A DNA stretch of 64,000 nucleotides from Mya arenaria (taxonomy: Eukaryota > Mollusca > Bivalvia > Myida > Myidae), in NCBI RefSeq assembly GCF_026914265.1, contig NC_069131.1, forward strand, positions 4,809,501 through 4,873,500, read 5' to 3'. Positions 1 through 12,100 of this stretch are shown here, piece by piece (the stretch's first letter is position 1; every line of letters starts with the position of its first letter). A program made the position numbers and the translations under genes. The notes beneath the pieces are model-generated. The model was given only the letters and a program-made list of their open reading frames with translations. It was not told the DNA's origin and made no database searches.

Positions 1-11
1 ACCAGCCTTAC

Positions 12-175
12 GCGAGTTGTCGTGTCCACTCTTTGAGTTTCTCCTTCAGGTAAAGCATGTGCTCCTTGCTCACGCCCTGTACTATGACGGCAGTGAAATG
101 ATCCCGGCCGGGCTCCTCTCCTATCAGGCTACACAGAGTCTCGTCTTCTTTGGAAACATGAGCCGCATCACCCGG
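12..175 (-). CDS. SMCHD1: SMCHD1 exon 8 (last visible)
   Basis: Residues 278-331, with [20 protein letters not shown] and KEWTRQLA; human has [20 protein letters not shown] and LWTRQLA. Acceptor ATCTACAG, donor GTAAGG at 11-6, leaves in phase 2. Downstream exons lie outside the window. Confidence 0.95.
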
Positions 176-3100
176 CTGTAGATAAATAGGCAAATATACA
201 AGGGTTTAAGTGATAGAGTTGAGAAGCGGTGCTTCCTCCAGGCCTTTATTGGAAGCACCTTTATTCACTGATGGAGACCAACATGGTCACTCTTTTCTGC
301 TCATGAAGACCAGCATGGGCACCCTTCTTTCTTCATTTAATTCAATACTTAAGTTCATCATTTTCTTTTGTTTAGAATTAACCTTAGATATAGAAACTGT
401 CACAAGTAGTCAAATTACACACAGTCAATTTTATTCAACGAGTTAAGGAAATATGTAAGTAAGCAAGCGTTTGACTGTACAAAAAAGGCAAGAATAGAGA
501 TCCAATCACAGGAATAGAGTGTAGGTAAACTACATCTGATCCTAGGATACGTGTAAAATCAACTGACATAAAGCCAAATCAACCCGGATATGAATATTCA
601 TAACTATAAAACATATAGAGTTTTATCAGTCATATGAAAACCTTGACAAACAAATACATGTGGTCTTTGATTCATTATTCATTTGTTATAAACAGAGTAG
701 GTAATTATTAAGGGCAGTTGTAATCTGATTTAAGCATCTCACAATTACCTTACACTGATATTATACTTTTTAAATATTCAATGTTATTTTTAACAAATTG
801 CACAGTAATGCCATAATTATATAAGATTGTTAACTGCAATGCCTTAAAGTTAAACACTTGAAATTCAACAACTGCAAAGACACAGAACAGCCTCCTTGTA
901 CCTTTCTGTTGCGGATGAAGCCACTGTAGATCTCCTCATGGTTCTTCTCCTTCTTCTCAAACTCCTCCCTTGAGATGGTCAACTCGTGCACGTCCTTTGA
1001 GCCAACTGGACGGGATATCATCTGAAAATGTATTTATATGAGATTAACAATGCAAATGATTTTTTTTAGCTTAAACATATTTTATTCAAGTTATAAATTT
1101 CATACTTTGCAACATTGTTTGTCATTATGCACATGATATATATTGAATCAGATTTAAATGAAAGCAGAACTTCTAAGGTTTCCCCTCGGAAAATTTATTT
1201 TGTGATGGATGATTTTCCACAAACAACAACAACAGTTTTGAGCTAAAAAGCATTTGTCACAAAACAAAGTTATATATGCTATCAGAAAAACAGAAAGTTC
1301 ACATTATTTTTAGATAGATATTTTTGCAACCTTTAATAGTACCAGTGTTTTTGTTTCTCAGAAAGAAACTATTTAATTCTCCTTTGACAAAATACTACAT
1401 TGATATACCCGTGTAGCATTGCCAATGAAGAACACGGCCTGTTTCCCGCCCACACCAAAGTATGATATATCGCTGTTGAGGGACTTGGGTGCATCTTGTT
1501 CGACAAACGATTCCTCTTCTTCGACGGTCTCGTCAAGGTTTCTACATTGGGGAAAATAAGTGAAAATCTCATTACTCAATACAACATTTCTACATGATGA
1601 AACCATTCCTGTATATATCCAAATTTGTCAAAATGACACAATAAGAAAGACCAGATCCCCCTAACCGAGATGTTGGCATAACACTGATGTAATTCTGGAA
1701 TAATCTTATGGTGATCAGAGTTCATGTACTCACACTTTAGATCGTTTGTCCTTGCGTATGAACTTGGAGAGCCTGTAGATGGCCCAGTTGTTGAGCTGGC
1801 GTGACGTCATGCCCTTCCCATTGTCCAGCACATAGATTGTAGACTCATCTAGGTTCTGTTAGGTACAGTGGAGGAATAGTTATTGTTGTTTGTAATATGT
1901 TGTGAATATGAAGACAAATTATCAGGTTTTGAGAGAGCCATTGGTCTGAACTGGTTTGTTTTACATATTTTAACTTCTTAGTGAAAATCACTGAAAGAGT
2001 ATTACCAATTTAGAATAGTTTGGTGCTTTCTTTACATGTCCTGAATTACAGTGTAGACATGCAGTTTCGTTATGCATTAATGTAAAAATGTTTTAAGAAT
2101 TCTACAATAAGGTTGAATTGCATGTATTTTAAATACAATATGTCTCCCAAATCGAATAAGTCTAATGTTTGAACCAGAAGCTGAACTAGCTCAATTCCAA
2201 ATTTAACAAACCACTCTGATTTCGATGTTCCTGGGCCCCTCGTTATTCCTGGTGGCAGCCAGGGCATTGTCTATCAACTCGGCAAAAGCGTATGCTGTAA
2301 TGACAAAGATTTTAGACAAAGTTCAATATTGAACACTACAAAACATGAAAAGTGGTTCAGTTGTACTTGCATATAATTTTATACATTCATGGTGAAACCA
2401 GAATTCGGAGAATTGGGTGTGTCGCCTGTTTGAAGTTCCCATTAATTTTCTAATTAACGTCACCATGACCTTTACCTTCTTACTGCTTGTAACTGACCTA
2501 GAAATCAATACGGGTCATCTACAGAACATGATCAATATGCATACTAAGTGAAGGCTTTACAAGAAGTGGTTCAAAAGTAGAAACAACATTTTTCTTTTGA
2601 AGACACTCTCAGGTTTACTTACTTCACTGATCAAGAATCATTCCACTCTGCACAATCGTAAACCAGTCCAATACATTTTTACAATAAATGATCAAACTCA
2701 AATGCATCAAACTTCAAAAAATTGTGAAGATCACTTCAGTTACAGTTACTATGGGAACATTCTTATTTCAATGGGCAAATAACATTGGTTTCCCAGTCCC
2801 AGTAAGATTAACAAGATGATAGAAGAAAGCTTACGTAGCGGGTTCTGTCCTTCAGAGGCATAGTATTCGTACATGCCCCCCTTGACGATGGTGTCGTAGT
2901 GAGGTAGGTAGTTGACTCGTTCCCGGGCAGGGGCACATAACTCTTGATCCAGGTTTTTGAGAAGGTACAGTGTCTCGCCCGAACCCACAACGTCTGTAAT
3001 ACACAATAACAACATTTTGGTTTGAAGGATGAACAATGTAGTTCCAACAATATATACTAAATTGGCTGGCAAACATCAACAAAATTATTTTCAGAAACAT

Positions 3101-6100
3101 GACGACTATTTCAATCTACAAATATATGGCTTATAGCATGAGGCCAGTATAAACTTAAAACATTACATTCAATTATAAAAGTACTAATTAGTCATCGAAA
3201 TAGGGATTCTTTTTTAATTTTAATGAACCTGAATACTTTTAAGTTTTTGTTCACAAGACTTTAGAAATTGACTTGGTTTGATGATCAATACAAAATAAAA
3301 AGAATATCATTTGTGTACAGATAAATAAATATAAGTGATAATTTGGCACTCTTGTTACTCTGGAATTTGTGGCCATGTAGCTATTAATTAAAAAATAATT
3401 TTATAATGGCTATTTTTTGTACATAAATTATCTTCTTTTTTTATAAGGATCATTTAAGTCAAATCAACCTTTATTGTGCACCTTTAACACACCCATGGTT
3501 AATTAAAGGCTTGCGCTGATGTTGATCAGTGTTTTATAAATTAACACAATTTGGAATGATTTAAATTGCCAAATGTTTGTATGTACAAGCTTACCCCACG
3601 AGTCATTGTCATTGACTTCCTCTCTGTTAGTGGTTGATATGACAAACTTGTCCGACTTCTTCAATCCAAACTCCTGCAAAACATAATTAAATATATATAA
3701 AGCAATCACATTATAAGACTTAATTGATGTTATTTGCTTGACTAGCTTCGTAAAACATGAATCTAACATAACCTTTCCAACAAAAATCTAAATATTATAC
3801 ACAAAATCAATGCTAAATACACTTAAGACATGTTCAAATCGGAAAAAAACACATTGTTCATCAAATAACATGTTAATCTTTTAACCATCAATTACGACCA
3901 GTGCTAAATAAGGCAGTCATGTCCAGTGAACTGACAGGAACATTGAGAAAACTATAAGACTCATACATATATATTTGTCTTTATTCAAACAAAATTATTT
4001 TTTATACATTCTATCTTGTAATATATATGTTTTGAAAAGATTTGAAAGCAAAGTATATTAAATGGTTATAATCCCAAACTGATTGACAGATGTTTCGCAA
4101 ATAAGCAAGCTATTTTTCATTGTATTCTCTTTTAAGAGAGCTCAAGGTTTCCACCAGACCTTTATGGCTTGTTGAGCCCAACTTGCCATCTGCTGGCAAG
4201 GCCAAGTACTGACACAAGTTAATTGTGCCGCCATGCTATAACAAAACAATAGTCTTTGACCTTTCACGTTTATTGCTGTGATTGCAACGGCTGACTGACA
4301 GCCGGAAGGCATGTCCAAAGTATAAAGATATTTGTATCAGCCAATCAGGATCGACGGTGCTTCTCCTATACTTGATCACAATGAAAAGGTCTGACAAACA
4401 CCACTGTCACAATTGGGACCTTTATTCTTATAATCCCCTATGATTGCAAAAAAACATTGATTTGGTAGATTCTTAAACTGTCCATCGTATCTTCAAAGAA
4501 CAGAGTACATAATGGTCCGATGTTTCTGTCAGTGATATCCAAAATTGAAAATACCAATCGCATATGAAGCAATTTGACAATTCAATTTAATCAGACATTT
4601 ATATTCCAAATCTGTGTTAAGTGCATAAATTTGCAAAAAGATCGAACTTAAATGCAGCTTGCCAAATTCATTTTAAATAAGTTGCGTCGATGATGATTCA
4701 GAACGGAATGATTTATGTGTATATATAAATAAGGGTGTGTGCAATGAAGCGGGAAAAAGGGGAAAAGGCATTATGAACCAATCAATCACTCTATAAATTT
4801 AGACAAACTCGCATAACCAGTATTCACGCTCTGACGCACTCGGACATAGACGGACATTGACGGACAGTAACGCACAGAGGACAATAACTACGCAGCACAA
4901 CACTAAACACGACGATACACAAACAATACAAAACGATATACGATATAGAACCATACCAAACACACAAACTAATAAAATACTGAAATATGCACCTTGCTAC
5001 ATACTCCCCCTCCTGGTTGGAATGTACCCTACATTCAGGAAACATACTTTCCGGGTAAAGAGAGTAAATAACTTTATCTCAAAGAAATGAAATATGATAG
5101 ATATCAATATTAAGTGTCAACGATATTGTATTCAAATAATATTACGAGAAAAATAAAATCTCATAATGTATAGCAAAGGCTTAAGTATTGTATATAAAAC
5201 ATGAGACAAAGGATGTGGCAAATACAATAGAGTATATCTCAAACAGATACAACTGTTAATACATATATGTCACAAAGGGCAGCAGTCACTTCGCAATGAA
5301 AATGCCTGTAACGCAATATGAATATTATAATGGGTAAAACCATAGTACACTGCGCTATAATAATAAAACTACTAATATTGTTGTGAAAACTACCTGAAAT
5401 GCTATAATGAGAGCAGTACAACTCATACATAAGCCTACTCAATCTACTTAGTCTCAAACAAAGAATTCAGCTGTTTGCTGATAAGCCCACTCGCCATACC
5501 TATCAGGCGGACGTTTGGTACGTCGCGGCCTGGGCACGGGTATGGGAGTAACAGGACTCGGACTAAGTCTAGAAATAACTGGATCAGGAGTACGTAAGAA
5601 CATTACACCGGAACATGCTTCTCCCTTTTCAGTATTTGTATAGTGGTAAGTATCCCCGCCTGTCACGCGGGAGACCGGGGTTCGATTCCCCGTTGGGGAG
5701 CCATTTGTAGCGTGGATGTACTAAGACAAAACCACTCAACTTCGGAGTTCGAAAATATTTATTTATACGTAGTCGAACGAAACCTAAAACATATAATAAA
5801 ACATATAAAAGTATATGCTAACATAATCATATTATTAATAACACAAAATACAAAGACAATGGACAGTGATCGGTAAATATTTCAAGGGAGACTTCGCGGT
5901 TAAATACATAAAACATTCTAAGAACTATGAGTAATAAACTTACCAGGCACGTCTAAATAATAATTAAATATGAATGAATATTTGAGCTCAAAGATAAGAG
6001 TGAGTATTAAATAAGTAAGAATATAGTAACAACTGTTACAATTGAAATCTTGACTTGCGTCGATGATGATTCAGAACGGAATGATTTATGTGTATATATA

Positions 6101-9100
6101 AATAAGGGCGTGTGCAATGAAGCGGGAAAAAGGGGAAAAGGCATTATGAACCAATCAATCACTCTATAAATTTAGACAAACTCGCATAACCAGTATTCAC
6201 GCTCTGACGCACTCGGACATAGACGGACATTGACGGACAGTAACGCACAGAGGACAATAACTACGCAGCACAACACTTAACACGACGATACACAAACAAT
6301 ACAAAACGATATATGATATAGAACCATACCAAACACACAAACTAATAAAATACTGAAATATGCACCTTGCTACATATGTTTTTATTGAATAAACAATTAA
6401 CCTTTACATTTTGTTTTTAATTCTTACATAGACTAAGTCATATACCCAGCTGGGCTAACTAAGCTTCTGGTTACTCAAAAGCCTTGAATCACTAGAAGTT
6501 AAGTGACTACACTCCTCCAAACCTAAGATTAAACTTTCAAAATGTCAAGTGGGGAGGAGTGTTACAGTCACTATAAGCTATTCAAGGGTTCTGAGTAACC
6601 AAGTGCCTGGTAAGTCAAGTTGGGGAGAGAACCAGACTTGCAAGCGGGGGTTCATAGGCTCAAATCTTACACAGAGTAGATGTTTTTCTCTTGAAAATTA
6701 CTATGTACATTTTTCAATGGTTATGTATTTATCACAACTGGCCAAAGCATAGAGAATCTAGCAAGTATAATGGGCAGGGTGTGAACCTTTGATTACTAAA
6801 TAAAAACTGAAATACTATAGTGCCTACAGTTGATGTTTTAATTCTTTACAAACATCAGACCACATTTTGACAAAGCCATTGCCATCATTCTTTTTTGTAT
6901 CATACAAAAGTTTGATGTTCAGCTCCGTTTTCCATTATTTGACAGTTCTGACAGATGCCGTAGAATCAGACAGAGACTTTATGGTTTGTGATGATGTACC
7001 GACGATGGATGCTTTTCCGCTAGATTCAGGGGACTTGGGGGCCTTAGGGTCAATCCCCATGTCAAGATCAGCCTTTTCGCCTTCTGCAGGCCTTTTATGA
7101 GTGAAGAAACTATTTTCTCTCCATTTCGGCCGTTGCAATACACGAACCAGACGAAAACATTTATCTTCTAGTCCCTTACTTAAATATTTGATAATACCAA
7201 TTGCGTACAGCAACAAGCGACCATACAATGATACATGGTTACGTGATTATCTTTAACAGTTTGCAAATTGTTCGAGGCCCTTACTTAAAAACCCAATATT
7301 GACATTTGTATATGTAACAACAAATACATGAAGGGCACCTGCAAAGCTGCAGTTCACAATTTTTCAATAATCGAAACACTTCGGCCATGGCTGAGTTGTT
7401 CTGATTGAACCATAGGAAAAGTGTTGAGTGTGCAGTGGTGAATTTCCTTCGGCCACTCGCAAATAGATGAAGGCGAGCAAGAAAATGTCTGGCTGGTTCC
7501 TGTGATAATTCGCATTTTGAAGCATTTGCATCATTCGCCTTATTCCAGAAGCCCATAATGCTTTGCGACAAAGGTGACTTCCGGTTTATTTCCGCATTCA
7601 ATTTCCCAGTTATCGATACGAGTGAAAGGAAGAGCATAATTGGCAAAATAGATCGATAGGTGAGTAAAACATGTTAGGAACATCAGGTTATACATTCTTC
7701 TATAAATATCTACCGTTTTTTGTAAATGTCAATGAAGTTTTCGACGTTTATACCCAACTTCAGTACACATTTAAGTGGGTGGGGTAAAATAACAAATATA
7801 ATGGTAAAGACTTTCATAGTAGTTCTCAAAGACTTCAAATACATATTGGTTGTTATGAAGTATGCATTCAATCGTGGTTTGTTTAGTTTGTTATTAAATT
7901 AAATGAATGATATGTTGCAATTAGTGTGAAATGGTTAAAATCTGCAACTTCAAAACAGTCAAATAAATGAAGCTTAAATGTGATTAAGAAGGGCATTTAA
8001 ATACTGACTGCTGTGCTGTATGTAAACAAATATGCAGGTCTTAAAATAACAGCTTATTAAGATTGTACTAGTAAATTGTAACTATTTAAATATCTGACTG
8101 ATATTAAAGCTGCACTCTCACAGATTAAACATTTTGACAACTGTTTTTTTTTTTGTCTTCGACTGCCAATTTATGCAAACGTGCAAGAAAACCAGTGATA
8201 TAAGACTGCTGACAAAACATTGGATCGCAGATTTTCATTTTTAAGTAAATAAAATAATTTTTAATGCATTTTTCTTAAACCGTTAGTAACGCTTTTAAAA
8301 TTAGCTATAAAATAATAATTTTTAAATGGAGATATAAAAATAGGTGATCTGATTTTTTTTGTCAGCAGGCTTATATCACTGGTTTGCAGATATTTACGCA
8401 GAAATTGCCTCTTTCCAAGACAACAAATAAAAAAGTTGTCAAAACGGTATATCTGTGAGAGTGCAGCTTTAACAGTTAAGAGTCTTTTATATTTTTTCTG
8501 GCTAAGTTGGATGATGATAAAACTATTTATTTTATTTCAGAGATGTACATTCTTGATGTTTGATTCCGCCAAGTTGATGCTCAACAGGAGTAGGCAGTTG
8601 ATACCATTGATCTGATAGCACCTGCTATATCAGTAGTTTTACAAGAAAAATTTGTGCAAAACACAAGAGACGGAATCGGAATCGGTTCAAGAACAGAGAT
8701 AAAATAAATGAAGTGTGTCAATATAAATGAAAACTTTCCTTGACTGCAAGGACTAAAGAAATGCACACAAGTGACATAAATTTAAATGTTTGGTACAAAA
8801 AGTAGACATTTAGAACTTAAAATTATGACACAGGATGTGAAACAACACTTTATAGCCGATAACAGTCGAACAAGAGATTTTTCAAAAAGAAGCAAGATGT
8901 GGTTTTTTAACCCTTGGCAACTGAACCTTTAAAGGGATTATTGCATACCAAGGACAATTTATTGTTATTGAATTATATCATGTTTAATGTTATTATTAAA
9001 TTGTAAAAAATACCGTTGTTATTAATATGATTGTCTATGATCTTTTTATTCCAATGACTGTGTTAACTCCCATGGTTAATATTAAAAAGACATAAAATCG

Positions 9101-12100
9101 AGTTAATGTTTGTGGGCAATAACTAGCCACCCGGTTAACTTAGTTTGTTGGAGCACCGTGCTTTTTCTGGCAGCCCTTGGTTCGAGCTTTTTCCTATCAT
9201 GTTACTTTAGTATTGTTATAGTCAATAAGCCTAGGTGTCGTTAGCGCAGTACTGTAGGCCGAATATTTTCTTGGCCCAAATTCAAACAGCCTGGAGATTT
9301 AAATGAAACTTGGTACACATGCAAATTTCCAGAAACAATAGGCCCATGTCCAGCAAGATCATACATAATATTTCAAGACTTGAATGATTCAATACATCTG
9401 CTCCTATTTATTTTAATTTTCATAACTAAAATTGTTCATCATTGTAAATAAAGTGCTCAAGTTTAAAGCTGCATTCTCAGACTGACCATTTTGACAAAAA
9501 ATGTCTGAAAACCAGTGATATAAGATTGCTGATGGAAGATCAGAAAACATTTTTACAGAATTATCTTGACCGTTTTGACAAAAAAAATGTCTGAAAACCA
9601 GTGATAAAAGATTGCTGATAGAAGATCAGATAACATTTGTACGTATCTTGTTTGAAAATGGATATATTTATGGATAAAAAGCGTTTCTAACGCTTTAAGA
9701 AAATGGAGTCTTTTGACAGTGTTTCAAACAACTGAGATCTGTTATTTTGTGAATCATCTTATATGACTGACTGAATTGAAGGCAATGATATCAAAATCAG
9801 TTAATCTGTAAGATTGCAGTTTTAAAGGTGCATGTCCATAAAGGTCAATTGGCAGGAGATCTCATTAAATTTAATGAAGAATCATACATTCAATGATGCA
9901 ATTCAACTTATTCATTTTGATGAGAATCAGCATTTAAAGAAGTTACCATGAGCTCTGATTTTTTGCTGTGCTTTTTTATGACAAATTTATCATTTCTGTA
10001 GAAAATGTCTGACACTATCATACAAATTGTAGCAAAAGAAACAAAAAATGGTTGTACAGAATTAATGTTTATTTAAATATCTATAAAAATAGTTGTTCAT
10101 ATAATAAAACATTATGATGCACATTGTAAATGTAAAACATAACTAAAGTACAAGGACATAAAAAAATATTTAATTTTATATATTTATATGATTTTTGAAT
10201 AATAATATTTCTTATGATAACAATAATAATAATAAGTGTTGAATACTAAGCACTTAACATATTATACAATGTATGAATATCAATAATAACAGTCAAAAAA
10301 CAACAGTTCAACCAACAAAAGAGATCCAACAAGTACTAGCAATGGGAATCAAACCAATATGACCCAACAGTGATTCAAATAACACTAGTTGTCTATCACA
10401 CATTCTGTCCAACAAGCAGTCCAAACAACACTGGTGGTCCAACCAACACTTCCAGTCCAACCATTTATAATTGTCCAACCAACACGTATGGTCCATCCAA
10501 TATAGCGGCCCAGTAAGCAATAGATGCCAAACCAACAATAGCATGTCAGGTACTAGCTGTCCATCACGTTGCTACCAATCTAGCAGCCCAACCAATTGTA
10601 GTGATGTTCTTCATTGAAAGTAATGATCTCAGAAGGTAACATCAGCATATTTGAATCATATCTGTAAAGAAAGGAATGGAACATAAAAAGCATATTTTTA
10701 TAAAAAAGTAAGTTACTCTCAGACTTTTTTATGAATGGGTTTTAAGACAATCTGGAACCCGATTTAATTCCAGGCCTGGGGGTATGCGACTAGTCCGGTG
10801 GCCATCACAGGGTTCTCAATAAGTTTCGGTTGAACCGTCTCAAATAGTAAAGTAACCGACCAGCTTCTACTTATTCTACTGAAAATTCATTTAGTTTTCC
10901 AAATTTGAACCGGCCCTATTGGCATTTGAAATGTCCATTTTGGCCGGCAGCTGGTTCTTATTGAGAACACTGCATCATAATATTTGAAAATAACAAATCA
11001 TTTAGAAGACTACACAGGTGACAACATGACATAATTACTCTAAGTAAAATGTTTATTACATAGTAATAAAATACACACATCAGTATAAATATCAGAATTT
11101 ATATTGATGATGATTTATTTATGTTCATTCATAAGACTTATTAGTTATACCTGGTAATGTACATACAGATTCCTCATTAGATTATGACTGTCAGATAGTA
11201 AAACAGACTAATGTATTATTTGTGTTAATTTTCAAAACAAATGTTTTAGAATAGATGAGAATTTGTTGTTTATAATACTCCAATAAGAATAGTAACTGCA
11301 GTCTTTTCTGAACCATCTACCCCACCCACCAGAACTAACTGTCCAAGTAAACAGTCAAGCGATTTATAGCTCATGACATTCAAATAATATCACAATAATG
11401 TAATATAAACTCATTAAAATGACAAATCTAATAAAAATAAATAAATTATAACAAACCTGGAATGATAATTTGTCCGTATTTATCGCTGTTATTGTACTTC
11501 GTCATAACCCGGAAATAAACCGGAAGTCACCATGCCGCAAAGGCTTATGGTCTATTGGAAAGTCGAGAATTGACTGTTTCTCTCAAAAAGGATACGGGTG
11601 TTAAAGTGTACATTAAGGGCTATTGCATCTATGACCCAGGTATTTTGTTAGTAACTTTACTTATGAAGAAGTTATAATGTACAACGATAATTGGTCTTTG
11701 TTTACATTTTCGACGGACGAACATTCTTCACTTGGTTTGTATTAAAGCAGTAGGTACTTTTGTATTTTGTCAAACCTTATTTTATGATGATGATGAACAT
11801 GTTAAAGTATGTGTAAAATATAATTTTGGCTTGTTTAACCGATTTATTTTTACTTTTATGAGCTCCTATCATCAAGCCACTGTGCTCCTTTCCGTCTTAT
11901 AAATATTCTGGCAGAAACACTGAAGAGGTCTGAATAAACATTCAACTACGAAAGGAACCGTTAGCGAAGATAACCTCATGACTGTTGACCAGCTTTTAAA
12001 TTTATGAATGCAAATTAGAATAATTAGAACCTTCGTAAACATAAACAATGCGGTAAATGTTCCATTGCATTTTGCAACATTACTCATGCACAAACCTCAA

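Larger units (their letters stand above)
4682..6374 (-). mobile_element. Broken LTR retroelement (Ty3/gypsy-like remnant), minus strand
   Basis: A small LTR element in SMCHD1 intron 1. The right LTR spans 5706-6374 and begins and ends TGTAGC..GCTACA. A near-identical copy of its outer 320 bp lies at 4682-5001. Read on the minus strand, a tRNA-Asp primer site follows the right LTR by two bases, and a purine tract directly precedes the left repeat, so the orientation is clear. Between them only a short coding scrap remains, shaped like the C-terminal end of a gypsy Pol protein. The two repeats differ at about three places in 320, so the insertion looks young. It is broken and most of the interior is absent. 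No convincing target duplication is seen. Confidence 0.8.

Noticed and set aside
5632-5703. Functional tRNA-Asp gene on the plus strand
   Set aside because: The 5' acceptor strand does not pair with the 3' strand and CCA is encoded. Its place two bases from an LTR end explains it as a primer-site copy.
9231-9290. tRNA-like A box (GTCGTTAGCGCAGT)
   Set aside because: No B box at the right distance and no clover-leaf pairing; chance or a very old SINE head.
10308-10544. Minus-strand frame rich in WLD repeats
   Set aside because: The repetition follows from the CCAACCAACA minisatellite; no sign of a coding region.
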